The notes under the pieces are model-generated. The model was not told the DNA's origin. It saw only the letters and a program-made list of their open reading frames with translations, and made no database searches. From Topomyia yanbarensis (lineage: Eukaryota; Arthropoda; Insecta; Diptera; Culicidae): a stretch of DNA of 64,000 nucleotides. The DNA lies in NCBI RefSeq assembly GCF_030247195.1, contig NW_026683360.1, positions 1-64,000 on the forward strand, given 5' to 3'. The position numbers and the translations under genes were made by a program. Within the stretch, counting starts at the first letter, position 1. The number at the start of each line of letters is the position of its first letter. Shown here piece after piece: positions 12,119-23,530 of this stretch.

Positions 12119-12640
12119 TGGGCCCGCCAAGGGCGCCAAACTTTTAGAGGCGCTGAAATTTTGATATGCTTTATGAAATAACTGGAATAAGTTAGAAACT
12201 AAGTTAGAATTGCTGTGCCATTTCTTAGAACAAACTAAATTGTTTTTTGCAAGTCGAACTAAAAATGAAACCAAACGAACCAATAGGGCGCGCAAAGCTG
12301 AGGCTCCACCAAAGGAGCCAAAGGACCACACCACAGCCTTGTCATTCCCATACAGATTCATTCATATTATAATAGGTAAGGTCAAGTGAAGTACAAAAAT
12401 TTGAATTGCAAGAAACAAAAAAAAAATGCGAGCAGAAAAAAGCTCGTTTTCTCAGTTTCATAGAAACATAAATAGGACAGACCACATTCAAGGGGAGAAT
12501 AAAAGGTCGTCTTATTAAAACTGTAGCAATGATCATGGTGTAAGAAAGGCCGACTAAAAGCGAGAAGACAACCCCGTGCCGTAACGTGAGAATTGAAGTC
12601 TCCTCGTGAGAAGCTCCGCGATAATGAAAAATTGCCGATG
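12119..12640. other. No gene seen
   Basis: The stretch begins GGGCCCGCCAAGGGCGCC, which could be one end of a hAT-like element, but I could not find a matching right end. The rest is non-coding. Confidence 0.3.
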
Positions 12641-13900
12641 CTCAACCTAGTCCCAACCAGTTCACTTGAGATTTCTGGTGTTCATGGAAGCGTTGGAAAC
12701 TCTACGTTTAATCTCAAATTTTTCATGAAACAATACTTTAGGTCCTATGTTTCCGTAGAAAATCATGTTTAATCGCGTCGCGAAAAACAAGAAACACGAC
12801 GGCTGCCGAATATAGTGAAAGCTGCCAACAAGCCTAGAAGGTCAAATAGGCTCATCACGCAACTTATTACCTTCCGTTTGGTGGGCCTACGCTTATCCGA
12901 GATAAATGGCTCTAGATCATCGCGTAACTTTGTGAAGAATACGAACATGTCATCAGTGGGGTTCCAAAGCTCTTTCTGTGCTGTTGGTTCTGTCGGTATT
13001 GAAATGAATTACTTCTTCCTCTCTCACTCATGTGGTTCAAAAATTCTTCTGATTTGGCCACCCAATCGCGTATTTGTAAACCCGCTGTAAAGTGTATATG
13101 TCTTACCTTAGTTGCTCGCTTTACCACTTGAGCAACCGTGTCTATCAAAATAGTCGTCGACGTAGCGGCCATTAACGATGGCTTCAACTGCATCCGGAAA
13201 CTGGTTGGCTGGTGAGGTCTAGACGAAACAAAATACTTTGCGCCTGTTTATCGCTTTCCTGTATCATCAGTTGGTGGCACATCCCCTTAATGTCACCACC
13301 AAAAGCACACGTTGAAGCGGCTGATTGCAGCGGGTAAACTCGCTAGTATATGTGGCCCCTCCAGCAGTACCGAATTGAGTGATGTTCTTTGGACGGTCGC
13401 AGCAGCATCCCACACCATCCATATATTGTTTGTTTTTTTTTTCTCGGATTTAACACGACGTTTAAAGGAAGGCACCACATTTTGCCATCGTCCTTGCTTG
13501 CAAGATCCTTTGATGTAACTTTATGGCAGTATTTCCAGGGTATAGTGACTTCTTATCAGGTTGTGCAGATCTTGATCTGATGTATACCTTGCTGCGTGAT
13601 GAGCCGTAAATCTGTCCGTCGCATCATCTTCACTTTGCGTAAACCGTCCAGCCGAGTCTTTGCGCGCCATGGCGATAGTCAGTCACGGGCAGGTCTCGCA
13701 AATGTTGACATCGTGCCGCTATATCCTTAAACTGCAATTCCTGTTCAGGCAGCTACAACTTTTCGACAGTATAGATATTCCAAAGTATTATCCGTTCAGC
13801 AGAATTCGTTTTGGATATGGAGAGATGTAAACATTTGTATTCCCGTTCAAGCCGAGTCACTCCCGCCGTCCATTTTACCAGAATTGGCTGCAATAACTAG
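12640..13900 (-). pseudogene. BEL/Pao retrotransposon pol remnant
   Basis: Minus-strand frames contain, in N- to C-order: RLGWTVYAK (about 13655), the protease-RT linker motif 'LGWTVYG' of BEL/Pao; VWDAAATVQRTSLNSVLLEGP (13330-13430), the first RT block; then TILIDTVAQVV (about 13150); and TAGLQIRDWVAKSEEFLNHM (12990-13080), matching the BEL/Pao 'FDIRNWVSNS' block. The YVDD core between the last two is deleted. Many frameshifts are present. A BEL/Pao-like gag remnant lies on the same strand at 20390-21560, with the Ty3 element between them. Confidence 0.7.
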
Positions 13901-14291
13901 CTGCCGTGGTAGAGAAAGAGTAGAGAGACGAAGCTGTTTGCGCCTAAACCGTTGGTTTTAGATATATAGTATCGTCGGCAAACTTTTTAGAACTTCCTTG
14001 CTGCGTTTTTATATTACTTTTATTAGGGTGTTTCTTATGGTTAGGGTGTTCATAGTATCAACTTTTTGGATATGTAAAATTCAGCTAAATAATGTACTAC
14101 AAAGTTATAAATTAATCAAATTGAAGCAACTTTTCTGAAGAAACTATATGGCTATCTCTAATGGTTCATGTGTTATGATTTTTGCAATATTTAAGGTAGG
14201 GCTAGGTGGCTCTAGAAAAAATAGTTTTCTATAAACATCTTTTTATGTGTCAATTTCTCGCAAATACTTATGCTACTAGTAATGTGGCATA
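13901..14291. other. No gene seen
   Basis: AT-rich non-coding DNA up to the target duplication of the Ty3 element. The text resembles dispersed mosquito repeats (tactacaaagttata). Confidence 0.3.
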
Positions 14292-14296
14292 TCTAA

Positions 14297-14499
14297 TGTT
14301 TTAAGTTTTAGAATCAATATGTTTTTTATTGGCGTCCAAGTGGTACAAAGATCGATTTATGACTGACTGGTGAGTGACGCATTCCTGCCTAGCTTAACAA
14401 TAGGTGTCCCTATAGCAATGCATGGTGAGGTTGTGTGAGTTGTGGCCAAATAGGGATGCATAGTTTATAGAGATGCTCAGTAAAACAATTATTATTACA
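14297..14499 (-). repeat. 3' LTR of the Ty3/gypsy element
   Basis: 203 bp, TG...CA on either strand. Aligned by eye with 19726-19926 it differs by two substitutions, one T-run indel and one 3-bp indel. It is preceded on the plus strand by the TCTAA duplication (14292-14296). Confidence 0.93.
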
Positions 14500-14511
14500 C
14501 GCTTTCTTCTT
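14500..14511 (-). other. Polypurine tract
   Basis: On the minus strand, AAGAAGAAAGCG lies immediately before the 3' LTR, the expected position of the plus-strand primer of an LTR retrotransposon. Confidence 0.75.
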
Positions 14512-14518
14512 GAACAAA

Positions 14519-15035
14519 TTAGTATAGCCATTGTCCAAAACGATCTGGTCTAACAATCATGCGACCACTACGGGTTGCATGTGAGCCTTGTGATTCGAGC
14601 AAGTCACGCTCAGGTTCAGCTTCAAACAAAGGCGAGGGAAAGCTTTCGTAGCGGGGTTCATGATATTTCACTGTTCCGACAATGGATCAATGGGTTCACG
14701 CTTAATCCGCCGTGAAGCTATAAGAGGACTTTCAACAGTAGGTGTATTTACATGCACAGGGGACGAACCTACACTTGATGGACTACTTTCAGTAGACGAC
14801 GTTTCTGGCGCTTGATTCATACCGAGACGAATGTGACAGGACGGAATTTCAGGTTGAACTCTGTCAACAGGTTGACTTACAACCCTGGGTGGAGTTTGAT
14901 TTATGAAATATTTTGCAGCATGATCTTCAAGCAGAATTTCACTGGGGTCTGCCTCGTTATTGATGGTACGTGTCATGAATTTTCGGTTCCGACGGAAATG
15001 ATTACCAAAAGTATCTCGAATTACATAAGAACGAC
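14519..15035 (-). pseudogene. Ty3/gypsy pol, integrase C-terminal tail
   Basis: After a deletion and frame change near 15035 the minus strand reads VNGRSYVIRDTFGNHFRRN, an integrase C-terminal SH3-like segment. It continues through a Ser/Pro-rich linker (14668-14976). A +1 shift at about 14668 leads to the terminal segment ending TRSGRMIVRPDRFGQWLY and the natural stop at 14519-14521, just before the polypurine tract. The ~60 residues expected between the catalytic core and this tail are missing. Confidence 0.75.
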
Positions 15036-15398
15036 CATTAACGTCTGGCTGGGCGACAATTGCATGCTAGCAACTGGTGTCGTGTTGTATTCGAGCAAAC
15101 GGTACTGGAACTGCTCAACTTCTCCTGTTTCAAAGCATCGTTTCAAAATGTTTTTGGCAATCGCCACACTTTTCTCCGCGAGTCCATTGCTTTGAGGATA
15201 TCGTGGACTTGAAAATTCAAACGTAATATTGTTTAGGTTTGCGTATCTTTCACACTCCCGAGAATTAAAAGGCACATTATCACTACGGATAATTGTTGGG
15301 TAACCAAAACAATTAAAAAAATCGATCGAACAGTTTACAAACACTGCGTATTGTTTTATCTTCCAGCCGATCAGAACAGATGAATCCAGAATATGCAT
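15036..15398 (-). pseudogene. Ty3/gypsy pol, integrase catalytic core (second half)
   Basis: The frame contains IIRSDNVPFNS (second catalytic Asp region) and SPRYPQSNGLAEKSV (third catalytic Glu). The first Asp (VATDIYEYGG) is in the preceding frame at 15313-16986. The two frames are separated by one extra T in a seven-T run near 15313-15320 (read on the minus strand). It ends abruptly at LSPSQ, where the following segment is deleted. Integrase would insert element cDNA into host DNA. Confidence 0.85.
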
Positions 15399-16986
15399 CG
15401 ATAAGGACTAACCAGTCACGACCACCATATTCATAGATGTCCGTCGCAACACGATGGAATGGATATTCAGGCGATGGATCCTGAACGAGTGGCTCCTTTT
15501 GGTTGTTTCGCCGAAATTTCTCGCATACCAAACAGTTCGTGGTTATTTCCTTTATGTCATTGGTCATTCCAGGCCAAAAAAAATGTACTCTCACTCGAGA
15601 TAAAGTCTTCTCAGTTCCCAAGTGCGGTGCGTGTAGCCACTGACATATAGTTTTCTGCAGTCCTGTAGGAATTACCAAACGGTGATCTTTGAAGAGAAGC
15701 CCATTTTCAAAATGAAGCTCTTCACGATACTTATGGAACAGCTGGCTCAAATCGTCCAGTTTGTGGTATGGCGGCCATCCACTTTCAACGTGTTTAATAA
15801 TGCGCAAATAACGTTCATCTTGATTCAGTCTTTCTATGTACAAGTTGAAGTTATCCTGGGACATACAAGCCTTTTTAACAAGAGCATGAACAGCATACTC
15901 TAGATCTTCTTGAACTTCGCCCGTTTCCGGAAGAGCAGCTCTCGAGAGACAATCGGCTACCAACAAATTCTTACCCGGAGTATACACCAGAGACAGCCCG
16001 GGATATTTAAGCAGTATTAGAATCATGCGCTGAAGACGAGGCGTTACATCATCAATATTTCTTTTGATCAAAGTTTCAAGCGGTTTATGATCTGACTGAA
16101 CCACAAACTCTCGACCGTAAATGAAGAAATGAGACCTATTGCACGCGAATACTACCGCCAGTAATTCTTTCTCAATTTGGGCCCATCGCTGCTCACTCTT
16201 GGTTAACGTTCTCGATGCAAACGCTACAGGACCATGATCTTGCAGTAAGACACAACCCAAGCCATCTTTTGAACTATCTGTCTGAATAGTGCATGGTTTT
16301 TTTGGATCGTAAATAGCCAGACCTGGTTCTTTGGAAATCGTCGTCAAAAGATCAGTCATCTCTTGTTCGTGTATTTCACCCCAATCCCACGCAACGCCAC
16401 TATGAGTCAGCTTACGGAGATTCGATGTTCGCTGGGAAAGATTCGGAATGAATTTAGCTAAATACTTGCATAGACCCAGGAATCGTGTAACATCCGCAAC
16501 ATTCTTCGGCCTTCGCATTTCGGTGATTGCCTTCACATCTTTCTCCAAAGGATGTACTTCCCCATTGCCAATCATGTTTCCCATAAATTTAACACGATTC
16601 GTATGAAACTGCAACTTATTCATGTTGAATTTTATGTTATTTTTCCGAGCACGTTGAATAACTTGCGATAAAATATCGTCATGTTCAGCTTCATCAGTTC
16701 CAGCAATAGTCATATCATCGAAGTATATCTCCACACCCGAAATATCCCCAAAAATCTGCACCATCCTACGCTGGAACATTTCCGGGGCATTGTTGAGTCC
16801 AAACGGAACACGGGTCCAGCGATAGCGTCGAAATGGAGTCATAAATGTAGTCAAGTCAGAACTTTCTCGGTCCAGTTCCATTTGCCAAAAACCACTACTT
16901 AAGTCGAGCACTGTAAAAACTCGTTTACCCGAGAGACGACTAAATAAATCCTGCTGTGTAGGGATTAGATAATGCTCACGTTTGAT
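15313..16986 (-). pseudogene. Ty3/gypsy pol: RT, RNase H, integrase N-terminus
   Basis: One long open frame. RT carries VLDLSSGFWQ (first catalytic Asp) and IYFDDMTIAG (the catalytic FDD). RNase H carries TDSSKDGLGCVLLQ and LAVVFACNRSHFFIYGREF. A His-His-Cys-Cys integrase zinc finger (HAPHLGT...CLVCEKF) is followed by VATDIYEYGGRDW with the first integrase Asp. The useful frame begins upstream of the first Met at 16911, because the residues before it (ending SGKRVF) are also in frame back to the frameshift near 16990. It terminates at 15313 through the T-run frameshift. Confidence 0.9.
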
Positions 16987-16994
16987 GCATGAGT

Positions 16995-17759
16995 TTAATC
17001 AAGATCAAGACAAATTCGTAATGCACCGTTTGATTTTTCCACCACTTGCATGTTACTGACCCAATCAATAGGATAGTCAACGTATGCAATAATTCCTTGT
17101 TCCTCCATTTTTTTCAGTTCGGTTTTAATTCTGTCGTATAAAGCAAAAGGAATGCGCTTTCTGTAGAATAACGTCGGTATGGAATTTTCTTTTAGAACTA
17201 TCGAACACTTGCCAGGGAATTTTCCTAACCCCTCAAAAATGTCACGGTATTTATCAACAAATTCGGCTTTATCTTTGGGAACACAAATGGGTAGCTGAAC
17301 CCTGCTCAAGCGACTGATCAACCCAAAGTCAACGCAAGACTGCAGACCCAATAAAGGCTCGAGATTAGAATCGACCACCAAAAACCGAGCAGTGTGAATA
17401 CAGCCTTTTGCAGGATCGGCGCAAGTCAAATTTACCATCCCATGAATTTTAATTTTATTAGAACTATAATCGAGAACATGAGCATTATTTACATTTTCAA
17501 CCGCCACGCCAACTTTATTAACAACATCGATCGGTATACAATTTACATCAGCGCCGGTGTCTAGTTTGAATCGTACTTCTATGTCACCTACACGGTAAAA
17601 CTTGTGCCATGCCCATGAACACTCACCGCTATGACCAGTCGAATTTATTCTATACAAATCAATATTTTTGTTAGGATCGCTCACACATGCATTGCTAACC
17701 TTATCTGTGAAAGGACACTCACCTGCGTCACTCCAATTTACCGTTAACCGTTGTGTGTC
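16995..17759 (-). pseudogene. Ty3/gypsy pol: protease and RT N-terminus
   Basis: The frame is open from just inside the fold-back insert junction and contains LDTGADVNCIP, the retropepsin active site. LGLQSCVDFGLI follows ~70 residues later, then the RT thumb-proximal block KKMEEQGIIAYVDYPIDWVSN. It ends GALRICLDLD then a stop, where family members continue with LDP-DLN, so the break at 16990-16995 is a short indel. No initiating Met is expected because pol is normally made as a fusion with gag. Confidence 0.88.
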
Positions 17760-17765
17760 CTACGC

Positions 17766-18622
17766 GGTACCCGGGTACCTTTTTAAGTTTCAATTAATTA
17801 AATTCCTATGTTTTATCCATAGCTGGAAATTGAAACATAGTGACATCTTAGAACTTCACTAAGTCAAGCTTTTGGGTTAATAATATTGTTGATATAGTAA
17901 GGGTGGGAGTGAGGAGGGGCTCCTGAATTTTTTTACTACGTAACAGGCCGACGTGGGTACCCGGGTACCCATAAAACTAAAATGCCCGTAACTAAGATAA
18001 TATCCAACCGTTTTCCATACTTTTGGCCGTTTTGGATTCAGGAACTCATCCACTTTTGGACTTGGTAAAAATGAATCGGGTTACTTCATTCGGTTTCCGG
18101 GAATCCGGGTTTCCGGAAGCAGGTTCCAGTGCTGGGGTACTATTTGCGAACTTCAATGGAATACTAGTAATATGGGTATCAAAATTCTTGGAATTGCATC
18201 AGTAGGCTGTATCTCGTGGTTTTGGAACCATTTGGTGATTTGACCCCGGAACGGACATTCCGGAGCAGGTTCCCGTGGGGCCGTGAGTGGCCATTCCATT
18301 CCAATTCCATTTTTCAAGTTGCCATAGGGTCCCGTAACAATAAAAAACAGACTTCCGAGACAATTTGAAGAGTTTTGTACAAGAACCATACTCATATTGC
18401 TAGTACATTATTAAAATTTACAAATCATATACTAGTACTGGAACATTACTCCGAAAAATCCGGATTACCAAAAACCAGATCCATTATTCCGGTTCTGTTG
18501 TACAGAATCAAAAAGTGGACGAGTTCCTGAATCCAAAATATCTAAAAGTGTCCAAATCGGTTAAAGGAAGCCATAGTTATGAGCATTTCAATTTGTGGGT
18601 ACCCGGGTACCCTCGTTGGCCT
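17766..18622. mobile_element. Fold-back insert between gag and pol, GGTACCCGGGTACC repeats
   Basis: About 850 bp interrupt the gag-pol junction of the Ty3 element. Three copies of the 14-bp palindrome GGTACCCGGGTACC occur at 17766, 17956 and 18598. Sequence running right from 17943 (aacaggccgacgtgggtacc) and sequence running left from 18622 (aacaggccaacgagggtacc) are imperfect inverted copies for at least 200 bp, including GGATTCAGGAACTC in both. No coding capacity. Termini and target duplication are not clear, so the class is unknown. Confidence 0.6.
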
Positions 18623-19571
18623 GTTAAAGGTGTTTTTTTTGTTGGACACATAACTGTCAACACGAACTTCGGTTTGTTAAAAGGTTCGGGTTCCATCAGT
18701 TGCTTCGTATTGTTTTCCTCCTTTTCCAGCTTACGACGGCAGCATTTACTGAAATGGCCTGCACCACCACAAGCAAAACATTGCACATTAACAGCTGGGC
18801 AGCTACGACGATGGTTTTGGTTGAACGGTCTCCCACAATTGAAACAATGTTTCCGAGTGATGACAGCTATCTCTTTTCGTCCCTTGTCCAATTGCGACTC
18901 AACTGGTTTTATTTCTAGCGAATTCACTTTGCGGTCAAGTATAAGCTTATTCTCCGAAGCCGCTTTGAACACCTTACAGGTTTCAACGATTTTTGTCAGC
19001 GGGTCATCTCGTCCATCAAGCAGTTTCATTTGCAGTTTCTTATCCTGATTGCCAATGATTATCCGATCGCGTAGCATGCGATCAGAATAAGACGTTTGAC
19101 ATTGATGGCATTTGAACTCACAGTACTGTATCTGTGTGCGAAGTTCCGTTTCAAACTCGGTGAATGTTTGTCTCTCCTTTTGTGCGATCGTGTTGAATTT
19201 GAATGCCTCCATCGCAATGTTCTTACGTGGAAGGCAATAGTCGTCGAACGAGGCGATAACGTCTGCAAGTGTGAGTACCTGTTCATTCACTACATTCTCG
19301 ACCGCATCACCGAAGGCAGCATCTTCATCGTTGCCACCAATACCAAAAAGATTATCGGCACTTGCTTTTTCTGGGTATAATGTGTTGAAAATTTCGACAC
19401 CGCGAGGTCCAATCAGCCATAGGAAAACGGTGATTTTATTTTCTTCGCTTTCCGACATTTTATTGTTCGCCCTTAAGTAAAGCCGAATGCCTGCTTCCAA
19501 CGAGGTCATTCTTTGGCTAAATTCGCGCAATCGAGAGGCTTTGGCAGTCGAAGGTCGAATCCGGTCGCCAT
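18577..19571 (-). pseudogene. Ty3/gypsy gag (capsid and nucleocapsid)
   Basis: The likely start is the ATG at 19571, whose frame begins MATGFDLRLPKPLD and meets a TGA where family members have Trp (WPRW). A second frame then carries the capsid region from about 19470 (ANNKMSESEENK...FLWLIG) to the C-terminus. Nucleocapsid has two knuckles: C-x2-C-x7-H-x3-C (CFNCGRPFNQNHRRSC) and CFACGGAGHFSKC. The reading frame runs out at the fold-back insert (after about 18622), so the last residues before the stop at 18577 are foreign. Gag would form the cytoplasmic particle that packages the element RNA. Confidence 0.85.
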
Positions 19572-19707
19572 CTTCGATGCGTTTTTCTCACGTAATCTTC
19601 CGTTCTTCTATAGGATTTTAGGAATTTCACTCGCCCTTAATTGGCAAACTTTCGCGTAATAAACGATTCGTGTACGTGGATCACAAAATATTACCGGGAT
19701 CATATCA

Positions 19708-19725
19708 CTGTCACTTCTGACACAA
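19708..19725 (-). other. Primer-binding site of the Ty3/gypsy element
   Basis: Immediately downstream of the 5' LTR the minus strand reads TTGTGTCAGAAGTGACAG. From memory, this closely matches the complement of the 3' end of an animal tRNA-Leu (TGGTGTCAGAAGTGGG). The tRNA identity is therefore tentative; the position is right. Confidence 0.65.
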
Positions 19726-19926
19726 TGTTTTAAGTTTTAGAATCGATATGTTTTTTTATTGGCGTCCAAGTGGTACAAAGATCGATTTATGACTGACTGG
19801 TGAGTAACGCATTCCTGCCTAGCTTAACAATAGGTGTCCCTATAGCAATGCATGGTGAGGTGTGAGTTGTGGCCAAATAGGGATGCATAGTTTATAGAGA
19901 TGCTCAGTAAAACAATTATTATTACA
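19726..19926 (-). repeat. 5' LTR of the Ty3/gypsy element
   Basis: 201 bp, followed on the plus strand by the TCTAA duplication (19927-19931). Near-identity to the other LTR (two substitutions in ~200 bp) implies a recent insertion, because both LTRs are identical at integration. Confidence 0.93.
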
Positions 19927-19931
19927 TCTAA

Positions 19932-20389
19932 CGCAGTGTACCCCAAAATTGCGTTTGTCATAAGATAGCACATCAGCGACGATGTATGATTTTCATCACG
20001 GAGCAGAAAAATTATTAAAAATAGGAAATTTGAAACCAAAATTACCCAGTACCCTACTTTTCCATATTTTGCTAGGAACAAAAATACATCCCTTCAAATA
20101 CTAAGGTTATTTCCTTTAAAAAAGAGGTATTAATTGTAATTTTCTGATTGCTACTTCAAAAGTTATAGCATTATATATATTTTTCCTCCTTATTTTCCCA
20201 TAGTAGGTACCAATTTCAAAAATTTCAAGCGATGTGAGCTGGAGTCTAGAATTGTCCAAATGATGTGAAATTTGGCATCTGAGCTTACTTTGACATTTGT
20301 CACAATATGAGAGAGAGGGGGGGGGGGGGGGGTGTCATTGCGAATTCAAAAAAAAAACATTTTTTTTTTGCAATGCCCTATTGGCTATG
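19932..20389. other. No gene seen
   Basis: AT-rich non-coding DNA with a GA-run leading into a G-run (20307-20333) and A/T runs at 20348-20372. Confidence 0.35.
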
Positions 20390-21560
20390 TTCATTAAGGC
20401 TTCCACTTCTCACCCTCCTTCATTCTCTCCTGAAACGTTTATCTTCCGAAGTCTTTACAGTATCGAACACGGTGATCTGTTCGATTACAAATCCGACAAG
20501 GAAGTTTATGGCCGAAAAACCGATTCCGGAAGTTTATGGCCTACTGCGTACCGCTTCTAATGCAGGACCTTTAATGCTCTCTTGAAGTCGACCAAGGTTT
20601 TCCAAGTTTAACCAGTTGCAAGTTTGATTTCCATTTTGGAAGCTGCTTATAAAAAGCGACCACTTTTCTAGCTTACCAGTGAAGATTCCGAGCCGTTAAG
20701 TGTATCTTGGTGAGATCCCCATCCCACTGTGGAATTCCATCGTAATCGCTTCCACAGTCGTCGGATTCGTCAACTATGCTTCGGCGTGAATTACTGGCGC
20801 TACTATGAGGAATCTTCGAAGTGGAGTTTTCTTTCGAGGGCATCACGATTCATGATTTTGAGGTTTCGTATGCAGATCATGGTTTCTAAGCAATTGATTT
20901 TTTCCGGAAATTTCCCCGCGCTGATTGCTCGAGTTCGGCGTGGAGATCAAAAGCTACTTCCTTTACAGCGTTAGATTGGCTCCACGCTGTAACTGTGCTA
21001 GCAATTTCTCCGTGTTCGGTTCTTGACGATCTTCCAACATCATCGAACTTGGTTTGTTTTGGAATTCCTCCTAAGTGGCCCTCTTAATCTTTAACATTTT
21101 ACGCTCAAGTTCCAACTACAACATCCGTTCCTCGTTTTTTTTGCTGTAGTTGTGGCTGAAAATTCCTCCGCTGGATTTCACGCATCTGACCCAATTCCCG
21201 TTTGCACTGTAATTCGGTTTTTGCTTCATCCCTTTCGTGCGTTTTTCAGGCATCGTCCGGTCTATCCAGTCTCAGGGCGATGACAGACTCTGACGGTATA
21301 TCCTCGATCCCTTACATTTTTGCTTTTTTTGCAGTTCCAATTAGTTTTGTGAACATTTTCTTTCACACCAACGCAACTCAAATGCGGTCGAACAATTGTC
21401 ACACAAAACATCAATCCGTCGGCATGGTCTGGTCGATTACAAGCACCGCAGTTGTAACTGGTGTTTTCGAAGTTATGGGCCGAATTTTTCCCAGCATTCA
21501 TATTGCTTTTGATATTGTTCGGATAAGCGATTTTCAAAAAAAAACTGTCTTGTGGCGCCT
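20390..21560 (-). pseudogene. BEL/Pao-like gag remnant
   Basis: Minus-strand frames give a PHD-like finger NCGACNRPDHADGLMFC...HLSCVGV (21350-21450), a charged coiled-coil segment KTELQCKRELGQMREIQRRN (about 21160-21225), a degraded capsid segment near 20590-20700, and a C-x2-C-x4-H-x4-C knuckle CRICNRTDHRVRYC (20440-20510). This combination and order is what I know from insect BEL/Pao gag. Frameshifts and stops are frequent. It may be the 5' part of the same element as the pol remnant at 12640-13900, split by the Ty3 insertion. Confidence 0.6.
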
Positions 21561-21924
21561 TTTATGTTGGATGTAGCTCTAACTAGAATATTAAATTTAT
21601 TTAGTTGTTTCCGATAGTTAAAAATAATAACAATTTTCTTCGATCTAATAATCCTTTCCTTTTCCCTACTCATTTACAAACAGCACATCAGTATGTACTG
21701 TTAATTCAAATATATATGTTTCATCGTCATCTTAGTCTTAAATTATATTGTAGTTATAATGTCCGAACTGCATAATGCCCCGCCACGTTCTGGCTTAATC
21801 GTTTGCTTTAAATAATATTATATAACACCGTTTCCTGCCTCCTATTTAACCAAACAACAATATCACTGATAACTTCAATCCTTTGTGGTTGGTTACTCGT
21901 ACCTAATCCAGTCCTACAGGACAT
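21561..21924. other. No gene seen
   Basis: AT-rich non-coding DNA up to the 8-bp duplication CTTGTAGG of the hAT-like element. Confidence 0.3.
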
Positions 21925-23129
21925 CTTGTAGGCGTCGAGAGCCGCGCCGGGCCCCGGGGTTCGAAGTACTGACGGGCCGTACCATATATGACTTCTTATT
22001 TCAACATCGATTAGAGGAACTATACAAATGCAACCGTTTCAATTAAACTATTTTTTATGAAAATTGTTTATTTGATACGATTCAATGCGTTAGCTTACCA
22101 GAGTCGTCAGTATTTTAAATAAGTAATAGATGAAAAAAATAAAAATAATAAAGGATTATTTGTTTGTGGCTGGCCATTAGAATGACTTGCGTCCGATTTG
22201 CCATTGCAATTGGAAACCTTTTTTGCGACATTGCCATACAGTCCATATCGTCATCGTTCATGCTCCCTTGACGCACGTTAATGCTACCATCGTTAATGCT
22301 GCTCAGAATCCGAGCTTAGAAAAATTGACATCCCTTCGTGAGCTTGAAAGAGAAATAAAATTCTATTTATGCCCGCCGCGATGAATCGAAGGTTTGTTTG
22401 TTTTCCTCGTCCGTCCGCTCTGAGATCATCAAGCAAAAGTGCACCAGATATAGATTATGCAGTTCAGTTATGCTCGAAAATGTAAAAGAACTTCTGCCTT
22501 CAAACTGTCCACATAATAACAAATGAATGTTTTGGTTTGTGAATGAATTTATATTTCCTCTGCACTCAACCATTCGATTCTGCATAAAATTTCAGTCAGT
22601 TTGGAAGTGAATGAATGAGGGAAGCATTGAAACTGAATATTGAATTCAGCAAATTAATCAGAAATAGGCAACTGAATGTAAAATTTCGCACCACTGATGC
22701 TGCCTTGTTTCTTATTGTTGGTACATGTTGATGATTTTGAGGCACTGGATGCAGCTATTGCAGTAGTCACTATGACCTGAACGAATTTTCTTTATTGGTT
22801 TCTGAACATGGTAAAATCGGTTTTGGAATCAGTTGTTACATTTGCGCCAACATTCAGAGAGAAAACATTCCGAATGCGATGAATGGGATCCAACAGCGAA
22901 GTCTGCTGTTAGAAAGACTGAGACAGAGAGTTGTGAGAGAAAGAGTTTCAACTTTTGGTGAATACTAATAGGTAGAATAAGTATCTAGTTCAATTCCCAC
23001 ATTTTTCTGCATCAAATGTGTACACTGGAACCTCTATTTACGGACCAAGCCAAGGGTTCGTAAATTGAATTAGTTCGTTTTTTGGGATTTAGATCGTAAA
23101 AAATTCGCTTCACATTCTTATCAAAATTC

Positions 23130-23530
23130 GTTGGTTGAGCAACATTATCGATAACCCTAACAATATGGGTATTTCCGGAACGGGCTTGACAAGTACATGA
23201 TGAAAATGGATATTTGGCACCTTTTTGAAATCCAGGATGGAGACTTCCGATTGAACAATAATCTCGATAACCCTAACAATTTGGGAATTTTTGAAACGGG
23301 CTTAATGAGTAGATGATAGAAATGGTACCTTGGAGCTATTTCAAACAATATCTGTATAAACTATGAGGGTATTTTTAAGCGGGTTTGCCGAGTAGATGAG
23401 CGATGCCCTTTTGAAGGCCAATATAGCGTCTTCTGGTTCAGAGAAGTTTTCTATAATCATATCATCCGCATCACAAATCAATATACCTATATCTATTCTA
23501 TGATTATCTTTTTTCGAAAATGTCAATATT
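23130..23530. repeat. Three degenerate ~110-bp tandem units
   Basis: Units begin near 23145, 23265 and 23350 and share CGATAACCCTAACAAT-TGGG, then 'gaaacgggctt' and 'gagtagatga'. The third is the most diverged. No coding sense. Confidence 0.55.

Larger units (their letters stand above)
14297..19926 (-). mobile_element. Ty3/gypsy LTR retrotransposon (Mag-like), nearly full length
   Basis: A 5.63-kb element on the minus strand is bounded by ~200-bp LTRs that start TG and end CA. It has a 5-bp duplication TCTAA on both sides (14292-14296 and 19927-19931). Read 5' to 3' it has: 5' LTR (19726-19926), a primer-binding site, gag with two zinc knuckles, protease, RT, RNase H, integrase, a polypurine tract and the 3' LTR (14297-14499). 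Two-knuckle gag, a DTGA protease, and the order PR-RT-RH-IN identify Ty3/gypsy; Mag-clade placement is my inference. The coding region is broken by a nonsense change, at least four frame breaks, a deletion in the integrase tail and an ~850-bp fold-back insertion between gag and pol. It cannot move on its own. Confidence 0.92.

Noticed and set aside
12119..12320. hAT element starting CAGTGTGGGCCCGCC
   Set aside because: No matching right terminus or 8-bp duplication could be found, and the CAGTG belongs to the right end of Z1.
18515..19048. 177-codon plus-strand frame
   Set aside because: Antisense shadow of the Ty3 gag, whose minus-strand frame has two clear zinc knuckles.
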